Positions 11,340 to 21,959 of a stretch of 64,000 nt of DNA are shown here, piece after piece. Both the position numbers and the translations under genes were made by a program. Under the pieces are notes generated by a model. That model saw only the letters and a list, made by a program, of their open reading frames with translations. It searched no databases and was not told the DNA's origin. Source of the DNA: Hydnum rufescens UP504 (lineage: Eukaryota; Basidiomycota; Agaricomycetes; Cantharellales; Hydnaceae); contig MU128951.1 of NCBI GenBank assembly GCA_014904985.1, positions 1 through 64,000 of the forward strand, in the 5' to 3' direction. Positions within the stretch are counted from its first letter, which is position 1. Each line of letters begins with the position of its first letter.

Positions 11340-11879
11340 TTTCTATGACACTTTTTTACATGTACTGTACTACTGTCATAGTTGTTACCGCCCGTAAACA
11401 TTGGCCCAAATAGGGTTGGGGTGGGAACTCATCACCCAGCAACTCAAAAAATCAATCACTGGGAAAGCCAGATCCAGCCGCCAGCTGTCAGTCACTTAGT
11501 CAATTGTTCCACTCGAATTCCCTGTCATGGCGGCAACGGGAAATCCAGTGCATTCGAGCACAATTCGGCTCAGAGCGAGATGAAAGCCTAAACAGCGTAT
11601 TACGGCAATCGGATAGATCAATAGTTGGCATCGATCCCATCACCATCGCAAGTGGCTGGGCTAGCTCAGGCGAGAGCTGTGGCACTAGCAACGGCATTGG
11701 TGACTACTAGGCCGATGCAGTGCTGTCGAAATATACTACATTAGCGCCCCACCTTCCAAATCCAGCACATTGCCATTTTAGCTGGCGTTGAGTTGTCACG
11801 GGCGCTCCGAACGATCACAGAACAGAACTAGAACCACATCACCGCCACCACTGGACAGTTCACTCAACAGTAATCAGTC
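11340..11879. other. Divergent intergenic region (kinase / Ysc84)
   Basis: 540 bp between two start codons transcribed outwards, so it should hold both promoters and 5' leaders. No clear TATA box or known regulatory motif stands out. Confidence 0.5.
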
Positions 11880-13028
11880 ATGTCCTTCATGGAGAAACTG
11901 CGCGCAGGGGCTCAGAAAGCAGCCATTCAAGCCTCTGCTTTCGCAAAAGAAGGGTCGTCCAAAGTTGCCAACGAATCGCGCACCTTTGCACAGGGGTTCA
12001 GTCTCCCAGGAGAGGCCGAAAAGGCAGCAAAGATCCTCGGGAGCTTCCTCGGTCGGCGACCACCACCGTTTCCTGTGAACCTTACTAACCCCTTTTGACA
12101 GCCAATCCTGACCACCCCGAATCTGCACTGAATTCGATTCCCAAAGCAGTCTTGCAGCGCGCGCGAGGCGAGGCTCTTTGCAAATGCCCACTGAGAGCCT
12201 ATGGCTGACATTCCACCTTCGCCTCAGGACTCGCCATCTTCCAAGTTCTCAAGGCAGGCTTTGTCTTCTCTGGGAAGGCTGGTTCGGGTCTCGTCATCGC
12301 TCGACTTCCTGATGGCTCTTGGTCCGCACCCTCTTGCATCGGCACAGCCGGTCTGGGTTGGGGGCTCCAGATTGGGGCTGATATTACAGATTTCGTGGTC
12401 GTGCTGAACTCGACAGAGGCTGTGAAGGCATTCTCTATGGGAGGCAACGTCACCATAGGGGGGAACATCAGTGCTGCTGCGGGTCCCATTGGGACTGGGG
12501 GGGCTGTGCAGTCCAGCGTGACAAGCCCTGCCCCCATGTTCTCTTATTCTAAATCCAAAGGTGCGTATATTTCATCTCTCGCTTGGCGACGCCCCGGCCC
12601 GTGGCCCGATCAGTTGCGTAATTTATTAATTTTTCTTGACGTTTGACAGGTCTTTTCGCTGGGTTGTCACTCGAGGGTACTGCGCTGATCGAACGAAAGG
12701 ATGCGAATAAGGACTTCTATGGTTCTCCGGTGCCTGCACGTGATATTCTTGGTGGTCGCGTCCCCCCGCCTGAGATTGCGAGCAGATTGTATGAAATTAT
12801 CGAAGCCGCAGAGGTGAATCCTTAATTTTTTCTCTCATTACCCCATCGGTAACTCACCCTCTCTACTCGGATAATACTGATAACGAACAGGGCCTGGACG
12901 AAAGCGGTCTACCCTCAGAGGCATACATTCCGACAGAGAGTGGAGACCATGTCCCAGTGGATCATTCCGGCTATCCCATTGGCCCATCTGGGAATGCCAC
13001 CGTCTTTGATGCTGGTGGTCATCACTAA
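11880..13028 (+). CDS. ysc84: Ysc84/SYLF-domain protein
   Basis: SYLF (DUF500) proteins bind phosphoinositides and actin and act at cortical actin patches in endocytosis. The domain fills most of the 290-residue product: VLQRARGLAIFQVLKAGFVF, SGKAGSGLVIARLPDGSWSA, GGNVTIGGNISAAAGPIGTG and LFAGLSLEGTALIERKDAN. The C-terminus is short and acidic with no SH3 domain, unlike yeast Ysc84 but as in many basidiomycete relatives. Exons are 11880-12051, 12102-12167, 12228-12560, 12650-12813 and 12891-13028; the lengths sum to a multiple of three. Intron 2 (12168-12227) must begin GC (G|GCGAGG) to give the conserved ARGLAIF. Intron 1 has a clear CTAAC branch site. Confidence 0.93.
12168..12227 (+). other. 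GC-AG intron in the Ysc84 gene
   Basis: The exon ends CGCGCGCGAG and the next resumes GACTCGCCATC. The invariant ARGLAIF requires the intron to start at GCGAGG; no GT lies nearby that keeps the frame. The acceptor is GCCTCAG and a CTGAC branch-like site lies at about 12205. Confidence 0.8.
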
Positions 13029-13778
13029 GAATAGCGAGTCGGGTTCCCACTTGGTAGTACAGCAACTATTAGGAATTTTCAAGTTCAATCTTCGCAATAA
13101 TTAAGTCATGATGCACATGGTTGTATTGAGAAAGAACCCTTCGGGTAATATGAACATTTCGTTCACTGCAGGAGGCGACACCTGGGTACGCGATACCGTA
13201 AAGGGAATACGAGAAGACCTTCCCCAGGGCCAGGGTAGAGAAGCACACGACCCCTGGTAGCTATAGTAGAACCTAGCACAACCGAACTGATGAAAATCGT
13301 GATTTTGGCCCAGTGAAAACCTGGTGTGAACGACGCGGCATCTCCCGACATCGCAGTCCGGTAGCGCTGTTGTAAGATCTCCTGGCCTTTTTGGGGGAGC
13401 CCAGGTTCGATTTGTATTGCTGCCAAGCCTCCCAATCAAATTTAGCGGCCTCGGAGGGAAATTTCAACATCCCCCATTTATATTTAGTTTCTGCGCTTTC
13501 TAGCACCCATTGGGAGGTTTTCTGATAATTTGAGCGATTTTTACGCCTTTTTAGTCATTGGGACCAATATTTAGCGATTTTCAGGCTATTCCCGGTAATT
13601 TTGACCCCACCCCACCTACCGATACTGATCACCCGCTTTTGTCACAATTTCCGTGCTAGGTTCTCTAGCTATCAGGGCACATATCATGCGCAATCCCGGT
13701 TATTTATCAATATCAATCATAAGAGTGTCGCGGAGGGGTCAGTTCTTCTTCTCTCCCCTCTAGTGGCACTCGACCACG
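13029..13778. other. Intergenic, 3' of Ysc84 and 5' of egt1
   Basis: No coding signal. AT-richer DNA with TTTATCAATATCAATC lies about 80 bp before the egt1 start and may be core promoter. Confidence 0.4.
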
Positions 13779-16700
13779 ATGGACGACACCCTGCTCATCC
13801 GCATCACTCCTGATGATCTCAATCAGAGTGCCAGAGGGATTAAAACCTCGCTGAACACATCCACTGCACTGCAAACTTCGATCCTTCAAGGTCTGGCCGC
13901 TGAACCAGGGAAAAAGACGTTACCCACCACTATCTTGTACGACGAGAAAGGCCTCGAGCTGTACGACAACATCACAACTCTCGCAAGAGATCACTATTAT
14001 TTGTTCCCAGCCGAAGAGTCGATCCTCAAGGAACACGCCAAAGATGTGCTCCAAGCCATGCTGGGCGACCACCACTCGGGCGGCGTCTTGCTCGAGCTGG
14101 GTTCTGGGTATGTCCAGTCCTTCTAACTCTGCAACTTGCACTAAAGTTAAGGGCTTCTCGCTCCAGATCGCTGCGTAAAACAGCGCACCTCATCTCAGCT
14201 CTTTCCAAGAGCCACAAGCGTGGCACACCTTCAGGATATACATACTATGCCCTCGACCTCACGCCCATGTCCCTGAGCCGCTCTCTGCATTCCCTGAACC
14301 CTATAGTCCAGGGAAATATTGAGCTCAGAGGTAATCCAATGTTTCGGCGGCTTTCACCCGATGTCTCATGAGACTTTTGTCACATTGCGCAGGAATAGTC
14401 ACAGACTATGAGACCGGGCTACAATGGATCAGGACCGGCGGTCTCAGGCAGAAACGACACGCCCACGCCTATGACACGTCCCGCGCAACGTCACCGCAGA
14501 CTGCGCGGGACCGCCCGAAGATGTCGGTGAGGAGTCTCGTCCCTTCGAAACGATCACGTGCGCGGACATTCCCGACTCTACTGCCTCCACCCGCGCGATC
14601 CTACCCGAACAAGGACAAGGATGGTGGATCCCTAATCCCCAGCTACCGCCTACTCCGCCGCGTTCGAGATCTCGGGACATAACCAGAGATGCAGAAGGTG
14701 AGGCGGTGACTCCCGGAAGCGCCAATGGCAAGCCTGAGGATAGGCTACACATCTGGTTCCTCGGCTCTTCGTTGGGAAACTTTTCAAAGGCCGAGAGCAT
14801 CGACTTTTTGCGATCCCTCCCGCTCAGTGCTGGATCAGGAGATACGCTCCTGCTAGGCTTAGACGGCAGAAATGAGAAAGAACGCGTCGAACGGGCGTAT
14901 AACGATCCGGAGGGACACACCAAAACGTTCATTATGAATGGACTCCACGCTGCTGCCACTATCCTTGGTATCGAGGATGATCTTGTGGACAAGTTCGAAT
15001 ACGTAGGAATGTTTAATGAGAAGATTGGTTCGTTTCTTCATAAAGGCTTCCAATCCTTCCTCATTCATTTGACTAGGTCGTCATGAGGCATATTACCAGG
15101 CCAAGCAAAGCTTCACTTTGCATGTGCCTTCTCAAGTCCCAGGAGAATCGGAATTGATTCATTTTCAAGAAAAGGAATTGGTGAATGTTGAGTACAGTTA
15201 CAAGGTATGTCTATCACGACAAGTCTGTCGCGTAGCCATAACATGCAAGACTATAGTATTCGGAATCGGAAGCACATGCTCTATTTGCCCAATCCCATCT
15301 TCGACCGATCACCCGCTGGCAAGATTCCCAATCACTTTATTCCCTCTGGCTCCTTGAAAGAACACCGTTCTCTTTCCCGCTTCTCCAACGCCCAGATGTG
15401 GCTGATGTTATACTCAACGGATTCGCGCCAACCCCATCTCCATCCGCCAGTTATGGATCACCTGCGACACCCTCTTCCGAACGTTCCTCGATTTCTGATG
15501 GCTCCGATGATCCTATCGCACTCTCGCTTGCAAGGGCCTTCGCGAAGATCTCTCATGCTTACCCAGAAATCATACCTGAATCAAATGACCGTAACATTCA
15601 CACCGAACCATTCGGATCGCCTTCCCGCTCGGAATTTCATGAGCTGTGGAAACTGTGGGACGAAATTACAACGCACATGATTCCAGACAATATGTTGTGG
15701 GAAAAACCGATCGATCTGAGACATATATGTCTCTTCTACCTTGGCCATATTCCTGCGTGCGCACTTGCTCTGCTTTTCCCGGTGTATCATCTGTTAACGT
15801 GGCCTCTAATTTTCCGGAATATCCAATCAATGATCCGTCGCTTCCTGTTTTAAATAACGACATTCTCTGATCCGACCCTAGCTTCTTGGATATACAATTG
15901 TCCAAATTACTAGATGAACCACATACTGAACCCGAGTATTTCAAGGTGAGACATCCGTCGTCTTGTTTCCGACCAGGTGGCTATCCCACTCATCTCATTT
16001 GCTTGAAAAGGATATTTTCGAGGTCAGCTTCGGAATCCTCAGAATCTGTTGACTCTTACTCAAATCATGGCCCTTTTTCTTTTTACTTTGGTCTAGCGAG
16101 GCGTCGATCCGTGCGTTGACGACCCAACACAGATTCATGTATGTTCCCTCCCATTTTCCCATCATACTTACTCACCACGTGATTGTGCGAACATCCATAG
16201 CCTCATTCTGGAGTTCCCACAGCGACTGAGGATTGGCCCCCTCTTCCATTAATATTGCAATTTCGAGATCGTGTGCGCTCTCGCGTAGATCGTCTCTACG
16301 ATTCAATCGAGCGTGGGGAAACGGTTGATGGTTATTACGATAAAATCACACGACTAGGGCGCAGGCTACATCGTGTATTGTGGATGGGCCTGGAACACGA
16401 AGGGTGGCATGCCGAGGTTTGTTAGCTTTATCCTTTCTCCCGTCTGCTCTAGAATCTCTGGCATCTTGACGCTGAATTACCATGGTGCACGCAGACGTTG
16501 CTTTATATGTTGATTCGTCGTGCCGGAACTCCGGGCGGGACGATTCCGCCATCGCGATTCCCCCGTCCCATGTGGCTGTCCATGAATCCCAACGCATCGT
16601 CATCGCCCCCGCCGCAGCCCTCCTCCGATCGTCTTATTACACTACCAGCACAATCCCTCACTATAGGTCATGATGATTTCGAAGCCGAAGATTTCCACTT

Positions 16701-17632
16701 CATGCCCAACGTACCCTTCGATCACGAATTCGGGTGGGACAACGAGCATCCACCGAGGAGTGCAGATATTACGAGGCCAATAAAGGTAGAGAAGCGATGT
16801 GTCAGTAATGAGGAGTATGCTGCCTTTCTGCGGGACCCAATCGCTGGGAAGGGCCGCAAACAACCTGAGTCCTGGATACAGGATGACAATGGATTGTTCA
16901 AAGTGAGTAGATGCATTCGTTTATCACTTCTTGGCCTGTGTTAAACCTATGTTGGATGTCAATCTCCTCATTTCTGTTCGTGCAGGTGCGTACGTTGTAT
17001 GGCCCTGTGGAGTTCTCGATAGCGGCCGAATGGCCGTTCATATCCTCGTATGACGATCTTGAGGCGTATGCCAGGTGGAAGGGCGGACGCATTCCGAATG
17101 AAATTGAATTGCGTGCCTTCATGGATCAATATCTCGGAGCAGAGAGCAGTAACGTCGGATTCAAGAACTGGACATTTATTCCGTGCGTGCGATTCAGGAT
17201 TTCCTATCCCTTTTGTCCACCCCTTCGTTCCCGTGACTAATAGTCGTAGTTGTATTTTTCATAGACCTGAAGAGCCGGATCCTGTGCTGGACAAGAGGGG
17301 TCATAATGGCGGTGTCTGGGAGTGGACTTCCACCACGTTCGACACTTATGATGGCTTTACACCATCGACGCTATACCCTGGATATTCAGGGGACTTTTTT
17401 GACGGTCGTCATAATGTTTGCGTACGTCTAACCTCTACCTATTTAATGAAATCTGAGTCTCGACGTCATGAATGACATGCATGTTTGCCTCCTTTTTTTA
17501 TACTTGATATCACAGCTCGGCGGCTCTTTCGCGACTATTCCCCGCATCGCTCACCGTCGTTCTGTGCGTAATTTTTATCAGCATAATTACCCCTACGCGT
17601 GGGTCGGAGGGCGCGTGGTTTACGACGCCTAA
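13779..17632 (+). CDS. egt1: Egt1, ergothioneine biosynthesis fusion enzyme
   Basis: Egt1 trimethylates histidine to hercynine and then joins it to cysteine by iron-dependent sulfoxide synthesis, giving the antioxidant precursor of ergothioneine. The N-terminal half is the SAM-dependent methyltransferase (TTILYDEKGLELYDNIT; LLELGSGS, the SAM loop; FLGSSLGNFS; RHEAYY). A linker (KPIDLRHICLFYLGHIPAF) leads into a DinB-like part with the iron-binding motif GLEHEGWHAE, then the FGE-sulfatase fold (NGGVWEWTSTTFD; LGGSFATIPRIAHRRSVRNF). Exons read 13779-14107, 14167-14330, 14393-14526, 14643-15027, 15077-15204, 15257-15756, 15882-15945, 16011-16022, 16097-16138, 16201-16416, 16495-16902, 16986-17182, 17265-17421 and 17516-17632, giving 950 residues in frame. 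The 14527-14642 intron is the least certain. The 12-nt exon encodes DIFE. Confidence 0.93.
16011..16022 (+). other. 12-nt microexon of egt1
   Basis: The family reads EYFK-DIFERG-DP. Without this exon DIFE is missing. The 12 bases GATATTTTCGAG lie between an acceptor (GCTTGAAAAG) and a donor (GTCAGC) and divide a 151-bp gap into introns of 65 and 74 bp, the usual size here. Confidence 0.8.
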
Positions 17633-19389
17633 TCGTCTATTACTTTATTCTCAAATTCAAACCAAACCCCCCAAAATGACACGAACATTGAATATACACC
17701 TGGTTGATGTCACCGGTGCGCGCTCCTGTGGATGTCTAGTAGAGATGGAATCTTGGACAATGCTGTAGGATACAAGGTTGTACTATAGGCCAATCGGCCC
17801 TAGGGTAACACTCGTATTGTTCATCGTTGTCGTCATTTGGCCTTCGTTTCGAAGTGAAAATAAAAATAAAACTGGGTGAAGAACAAGAGAACCGAACGCG
17901 TCCTGCCATGTGGTGGTACTCACGTGCACGTGTATCGGCGCTGATTTTTAAACGCGACTTTTTGTACGGTAGAGCCAGATGATGGCTTCGTGGTGACAAC
18001 TAAAAATCTCACAACGCTAGCAGCGATTCCTTGTGATTTTTGGGAGCCAATCTGGTGCATCAGCAAACTCGACCAAGAGGTTTGGTTGGTTTTAGCTGGT
18101 TTTTTGATGTCTGGATGCTCTGGACCTCAAAAAACCACCAAAAACCTGCCAAACCTCTGGTCAAGTTCCTGATGTGAGAGATTTCCGATCTTGTTGCCGG
18201 CATTTTCTTCTTCTGCCTGTGAGCTGCCCAGTGTACCGACGAGTGTGGGCCGAGCGTGCTAGGCCGACCACACCAAATATCAGCTTCGAGATAGCTCCCC
18301 AAATAGGCAAAGACGTGGCTGAGTAAATTGCTACACGTAGCCCAATACGTCAACGAAGTGTGTCCTAATATATAATGTCTAGTCTTTGGACCACAAAAGG
18401 GGCCAATGCCGTGTGGCCTTTGTGGGAACAATTCGCTTAATTGTTTCGGATAGCAGTACATAATTAATATATTGTTGGGTTCGGGACCTAGACCACTCGT
18501 GCCTCCCGCCGAGCCTAGGGAACTTCATGAAGCAACTCATTCCAAGTTCGAGGGGGGCGAAATGTACTAGTACTAAATGATTCATGAATTGGTTTTAATT
18601 TGTTTGTTTACTTTTTTGTGTTGTTTACAATTCTAGTATGGTCAAGTTACACGGTGGCCGCTTAAGCGAGGGTGCTTCTTCGTGCCAGTGGGGAGGGCGT
18701 TCCGGGGAATACCGACGTCCTAACTTGTGGAGGTGGTGCACCGGGAAATATTTGACCGATCGTTCATTGTACAGTATCTCCTCTTCTGCCCCCCGATCGA
18801 ACAATTGCAAAGTGAGACAAGCCCCGGGTCACTGGAAATGGAAGATATATTCAGTGAATCCATTCCCACACCCTGGAAGTCAAGTTTCCTAATACTATTT
18901 ATAATTCGAAAGTGTGTATCTCCGTGAGGGTAGAAATTGCAATCTGGGCCATACGTAAACGGCCAGGAAGCACATTTGATTCTCGATTCTCCCCAAAAGC
19001 TGGCGTAGCCAGTACTCCCAATGTGTATATATAGATGCAGAACGAGCTCAATATTCGTGTGATTGGGGTGCAGGCCCAGCCCACTTGATATAAACTAGTG
19101 AGAGTGTTGGGATATTAGCGGAATTAAAAGTACCAAGCGCGATTCTTCTTTCTGTTCCCTTCATGCTTCTGTGACGTTAGGCATGTCCCTGAGGCTCGCT
19201 TGAAAGCAGAACGGTGTCTGGATAGCACGTCGTAAACGATCCATTTGAAAATACCAAACGGGATCTCCAAAGCCAAGATAGAACTAGGGACGAAAGAACC
19301 TATATGCGAAGGAAGATGATGATTCACGGGAAAAAATAAAAATAAAAGATCCCATCCCAAAATCAACGCCCAAGAGGAAGTCGAATTGT
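17633..19389. other. Intergenic region with tandem CACGTG and a foldback element
   Basis: No gene seen. CACGTGCACGTG (17921-17932) is a tandem bHLH-type site about 290 bp past the egt1 stop. A foldback element lies at 18057-18175 (listed separately). The stretch near 18600-18900 has short open frames without recognisable content. Confidence 0.4.
18057..18175. repeat. Foldback (MITE-like) element with about 50-bp arms
   Basis: The left arm from about 18057 (GCATCAGCAAACTCGACCAA, then GAGGTTTGG) matches the inverted right arm ending about 18175, with a 3 to 5 base loop near 18116. The arms differ at roughly one base in five to six. It has no coding capacity and no clear target duplication. Confidence 0.6.
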
Positions 19390-20876
19390 TTAAGGGCAAG
19401 GCAGTCCCCCAGTTTCTTGCAATCTCGCAATAGCATCGGCTTCTGTATCGCAGGTGACACTCGTTCCCGGAGCACTGTAGAGCGGCACCACACGGCAAGT
19501 CGTCCCCGAAGCACACGTGGTCACAACCCAGGTACCCAAGTTGCATTGCGCAAATTGGGTACCGATGCATCCCACGGTGTCTAGAGTCTCGTCACAAGCT
19601 GTGTCACAAATTCACTGTGAGTCAATCTTGACAGGGAACGTCGGGAAGAGGGGTACATACGACTATCAGGAGTCAATGCACTATATTTATCCATTTGTGC
19701 AAGAGCGTCCAGTCCATTTTGATGATAAAACGTGGGGGCGTTGGGGTCCACGGCAGTGCAGGTCCCAGCACCATCAACAGGAGGGTCTGCAGGGGGGGTG
19801 TCTGCAGAAGGATCATCTTCGTTTGCCCAGACCTCCCTATCCCCCCCTTGAACAGGAGCAGGAATAACCTTGGCAGGCGAATCATCGACGGAGACAGTCT
19901 CGATAGAAGGATCCAAAGGCGAATTATTTGATGCTGCGTCATCATCATCGTCCGTGGCTAAATCTACCGAGTCATCGTTGCCGTCGTCGCCAGTGTCGCC
20001 AGAATCGCCATCGCCGTCAACTGTATCTCCACCATCATCCAATATTGTTGTGTCCGGAGTGTTCCTAACCGTCAAAGGAGAGAAGACTAACTTTGCGGCG
20101 GTAGCCAGTGTGTCCCTTTTCTGGGCACTCTCGTCTTTGGTGATTGAGGTCCAAAGTGGATTGAGAAAGCCAGTGATGGAATTGTACAGAAAGCGTTGTG
20201 AAGTGGCATTGGAGGCGACAGAAGAGCACGGCACAACAGACATTGGCGATACGGAGGTCGTGGCATGTTCAAACTGGGCACAAAAGGTCATGTTTGCGGT
20301 CCCAAGAGACGGTAGTGATGCTTGAGGGGTAGAGAGACTGAGGATATGCAAGGTGACAGTTTTGGAGTCAGGCTCATTGGGAATGGCAGACACAGAACTC
20401 TCCACGTGCAACATGAACTCGGTCGGTTCGGTGGAGTTGGAGACGTTGAAGACATAAGAGGTCGGCGCTGAAGTATCGTTTCCCCCAGCAGGATTAAACG
20501 CAAGGACCAGTGATCCAAAGGCAATAGCATCTGCGCTCGGGGCCGCCTCTTGCGCGACAATGCTGATGGTTCCAAGAATGTCGGCAGAGTCATCACTCTT
20601 GGGGGAAGATGCCACCAAGTCCCTGGAATAAAGGTGTCTGGATATCTCCGCCTCAGTAAGAGCTGCATAGATGCGTTTGGGAGGCTGCCATCCGAAAGGG
20701 TAAGGGGTCTGGTATTTGGAAGGAGATGTATTGCTTACTGAGTCTTCATCACGATGATAATCATAATCGCAATCATGGTCTCTACCTTCACTCTTATTCG
20801 CAACGATGGGAGCACCATTGATAGCAGAGACCAACGAAGAGAGAACCAGAAAGAAGACAACAGTGGGTGGTGCCAT
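19390..20876 (-). CDS. Secreted protein with acidic linker and C-terminal CBM19-like cysteine domain
   Basis: 474 residues in two exons (20876-19661 and 19598-19390, intron 62 bp). The N-terminus is a signal peptide (MAPPTVVFFLVLSSLVSAIN). The middle has several N-glycosylation sequons and a Thr/Ser-rich part, followed by an Asp/Gly-rich stretch (about residues 275-320). The C-terminal about 65 residues (GCIGTQFAQCNLGTWVVTTC, ASGTTC, PGTSVTCDT) resemble the cysteine-rich CBM19-like chitin-binding modules found on basidiomycete secreted proteins. There is no catalytic domain I can recognise. It is likely a cell-wall or extracellular protein. Confidence 0.8.
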
Positions 20877-21959
20877 TGAGAACGAAGACTATGCGGATCA
20901 GGAGAATTGGGATGAGCAAGTATTAGAGACGAGAGGGTGTGAACGTAGAGGGACAACTAGGGCACTTTATGTAGGCATTTCTCGTTCGTTACTGGGCCGA
21001 GGTTGGGATTCCAATTTAGTCATAGACCAAGATGAAGCACGGGAAAAGCCCCTCGAGACAGTTCTCACTGTCCACCTATGCCATAGAGACGGCGACAAGG
21101 GGTTGAATGCCAGCGGGACCCGCCATAGACCAGTGTTGCACGGCCTCCTCATGTCAGACCCGGGTCAGACCGAATCTGGTCGCGACCCCTCACTCAGTTT
21201 TGGCACGTGCTGGGTCAATCGACATCACAACCAATCAGATCAATGAAATGAATTGATAATAAACGGAATTAAGCGGTAACACTGGATTATTCCGACCCTG
21301 TTCAAGAATCCCTGTTGCCGCGACTGGAGTCGAAATTTTTCTCGCAAACTACAACCGATGATGGGTGTTTTTTACTGCATGAAAGAGAGTACAATAAAAC
21401 AGTCGAAATCATTGAGCTATAACCAAAATGTGCTGTGATAACCACACAACGCTGTCCTTGTTTTCGAGTGAGTCGTGGCATCAACACACAGTGACGCCCT
21501 TTGCTGCCCCATTAGAATCCTCAAAACTCATCAGTATATATTGACAAGGGATGATTGCCTCTGCGCTTTTCTATGTCGTATGTAAAAGAGATTTCTCCGT
21601 CTCTATAGCGGTGATTATTTAGTGTGGTCTCTTGATATGCTCCTCTCCATGTGTTCAATGCGGCTGGCTATCGTTCCCCCACTGTATCATCGAATACAGT
21701 ATTCGTAAAAGTAAAGATGAATGATATTGAGCAACCCGATATGCGACTAAAATCAAACGTGAGGTTCTCGCAGCAAGATGAAAGCAATCTATCCTAAACG
21801 GCGGGTTGCGAATAGAATAAGGGTAGGCCAATCCCCTCTTTCGGGAATTTACTAGTGGGGGTAGGTGTATGGTGTACTACATAATCAAGAGGCAAAGGAC
21901 TTGAAGAACAACGAACTGTGTGATGCCTTCAAGGAAGACGATTAATAAAGAGTCACGCA
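20877..21959. other. Intergenic
   Basis: About 1.1 kb upstream of the secreted-protein gene and downstream of the ZZ/RING gene. No coding signal or repeat was recognised. Confidence 0.45.
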
